Positions 5,182-6,067 of a DNA stretch of 6,067 bases are shown piece by piece (the stretch's first letter is position 1; each line of letters starts with the position of its first letter). The notes beneath the pieces are model-generated. The model saw nothing but the letters and a program-made list of their open reading frames with translations, had not been told where the DNA came from and did not search any database. The position numbers and the translations under genes were made by a program. Origin of the DNA: CANHVK01 sp046304235. Lineage in GTDB: Bacteria; Bacteroidota; Bacteroidia; Flavobacteriales_D; Crocinitomicaceae. The stretch spans positions 1 to 6,067 of the forward strand of contig JBKCEW010000098.1 in NCBI GenBank assembly GCA_046304235.1. Direction: 5' to 3'.

Positions 5182-6067
5182 AATTCTCCACGTATAAGGT
5201 TAACAAAAGTAACAATTCCAACGGCATTATTTTCATCATCCCATACAGGCAAATAGGTAATTGGAAAGGACTTTGATTTTATCAATTGAAGCATTTGGTT
5301 AACAGTTGTATTCTGATTTAAGCCAACTGAATTTGAATTTATTAAACTTGAAAGATTAATATTCGGAAGATTATCAAATTCCTCAATAAGAGTCTTTCTA
5401 ACATCTGCATTTGAAATCAACCCTTTATATTTACCCTCATTATCAGTTACAAGACAAAATCCAAGTTTACCATTTTCTATACACTCCAAGACTAATTTTA
5501 AAGAAATATTATTTTCATTTAAAACCGGACTTTCAGCGATCGGTATCATGAAATCTTTAATTTGAAAATGTGATTCAAGATTTCGTTTGGTTAAATTCAT
5601 AAGCGCCTGACCAATACTAGGTTCGTTAAACAAATAAGAACCTGACACAGAACTGCTAACTCCCATAGTTCTCAAAATAAAAGAAACCTCTCCATTTACA
5701 CCTCCGTCAACGTGAATTGATTTTGAAGGATATTTCTTTTGGAAATCTCTTATTTTCTTGAAATTAATTGGGTCAAATTTACCTCCACTTTGCCCAGGGA
5801 TTGTGGCCATAATTAATATAAAATCAAACGAATTATATTCATCAAAAACAGCAATATCTGTTGGAGTTACTATTGCTAATCCTTTTTTACTTGTAATCGT
5901 TTTAGGTAATTCAATTGATTCTCTTAAATCTTCAACTTGAAATGTAACATATTCAACCGGATACTTTTCCAATAACGTATAGTATTTTGAAGGTGTGTCC
6001 GTAATTATATGTAAATCAACCGGTAAATCACACCATTGTCTTATTAAAGATATGTCATCAAATACTG
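5178..6067 (-). CDS. Ribulose-phosphate-3-epimerase-like TIM barrel fused to two CBS domains, 5' end outside window
   Basis: The frame stays open from the right edge to TGA 5180-5178; 295 whole codons are visible. A TTG at 5972 could be taken as a start, but the 31 codons before it already match the epimerase fold, so the gene continues upstream. Residues 1-150 (visible numbering) are the later strands of an Rpe-type barrel: DLPVDLHIIT (13-22) carries the metal-ligand H19, PGQSGGKF (90-97) sits where Rpe has PGFGGQKF, HVDGGV (118-123) carries D120, the catalytic acid and metal ligand, and VSGSYLF (140-146) is the phosphate site. Residues about 169-226 and 236-293 are a CBS pair, with GLISNADVRK in the first; CBS pairs bind adenine nucleotides and regulate enzymes such as KdsD. 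The likely role is 3-epimerisation of a ketose phosphate feeding the next enzyme. The first metal ligands and the base lie outside the window. Substrate unknown. Confidence 0.82.
   Translation of the reverse strand, partial: VFDDISLIRQWCDLPVDLHIITDTPSKYYTLLEKYPVEYVTFQVEDLRESIELPKTITSKKGLAIVTPTDIAVFDEYNSFDFILIMATIPGQSGGKFDPINFKKIRDFQKKYPSKSIHVDGGVNGEVSFILRTMGVSSSVSGSYLFNEPSIGQALMNLTKRNLESHFQIKDFMIPIAESPVLNENNISLKLVLECIENGKLGFCLVTDNEGKYKGLISNADVRKTLIEEFDNLPNINLSSLINSNSVGLNQNTTVNQMLQLIKSKSFPITYLPVWDDENNAVGIVTFVNLIRGEL

Noticed and set aside
5758..5940. A 60-codon open frame on the plus strand
   Set aside because: It is antisense to the conserved barrel core of the epimerase-CBS gene, with no family resemblance.
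1..6067. CRISPR arrays, tRNA or rRNA genes, insertion sequences
   Set aside because: Nearly all of the window is coding sequence in one orientation; no spaced direct repeats, cloverleaf-like stretches, transposase or terminal inverted repeats were seen.

Overview
The window is AT-rich, and every gene I can support lies on the minus strand, so transcription runs from the right edge to the left edge. It looks like a Bacteroidota chromosome, most likely Flavobacteriia. The reasons are the low GC, the lack of clear Shine-Dalgarno sequences, a signal peptide ending in the ...LNAQ form common in that group, and protein families typical of it (Bacteroidota-style 23-residue LRR protein, UMF1/Atg22-like MFS). 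I could not run a search, so this assignment is an inference.

In transcription order the genes are: (1) 6067-5178, an open-ended gene for a ribulose-phosphate-3-epimerase-like TIM barrel fused to two CBS domains; (2) 5181-4183, a complete type I-beta DAHP synthase-family enzyme with an altered active-site neighbourhood; (3) 4181-3492, a KdsC-like HAD phosphatase with an unusual N-terminal extension resembling a degenerate XRE-type helix-turn-helix; (4) 3485-2271, a stand-alone saccharopine dehydrogenase / lysine-ketoglutarate reductase homologue; (5) 2268-901, a 12-helix UMF1-family MFS transporter; (6) 853-2, a secreted leucine-rich-repeat protein cut by the left edge. Genes 1-5 are packed with a 4-bp overlap or gaps of 1, 6 and 2 bp, so they probably form one operon whose promoter is outside the window. 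A 47-bp gap with a possible Bacteroidota-type promoter precedes the LRR gene, which may be transcribed separately.

The most interesting part is genes 1-3. Their logic parallels the Kdo pathway: KdsD is a pentose-phosphate isomerase with a CBS pair, KdsA is a PEP-dependent aldol synthase and KdsC is a HAD phosphatase. Here the isomerase part is an epimerase-type TIM barrel, the synthase is DAHPS-like rather than KdsA-like, and the phosphatase carries an extra domain. This suggests a cassette for a non-standard 3-deoxy-2-ulosonic acid, perhaps for a surface glycan, but substrate and product cannot be read from sequence. The roles of the LKR-like enzyme and the transporter in this unit are unknown.
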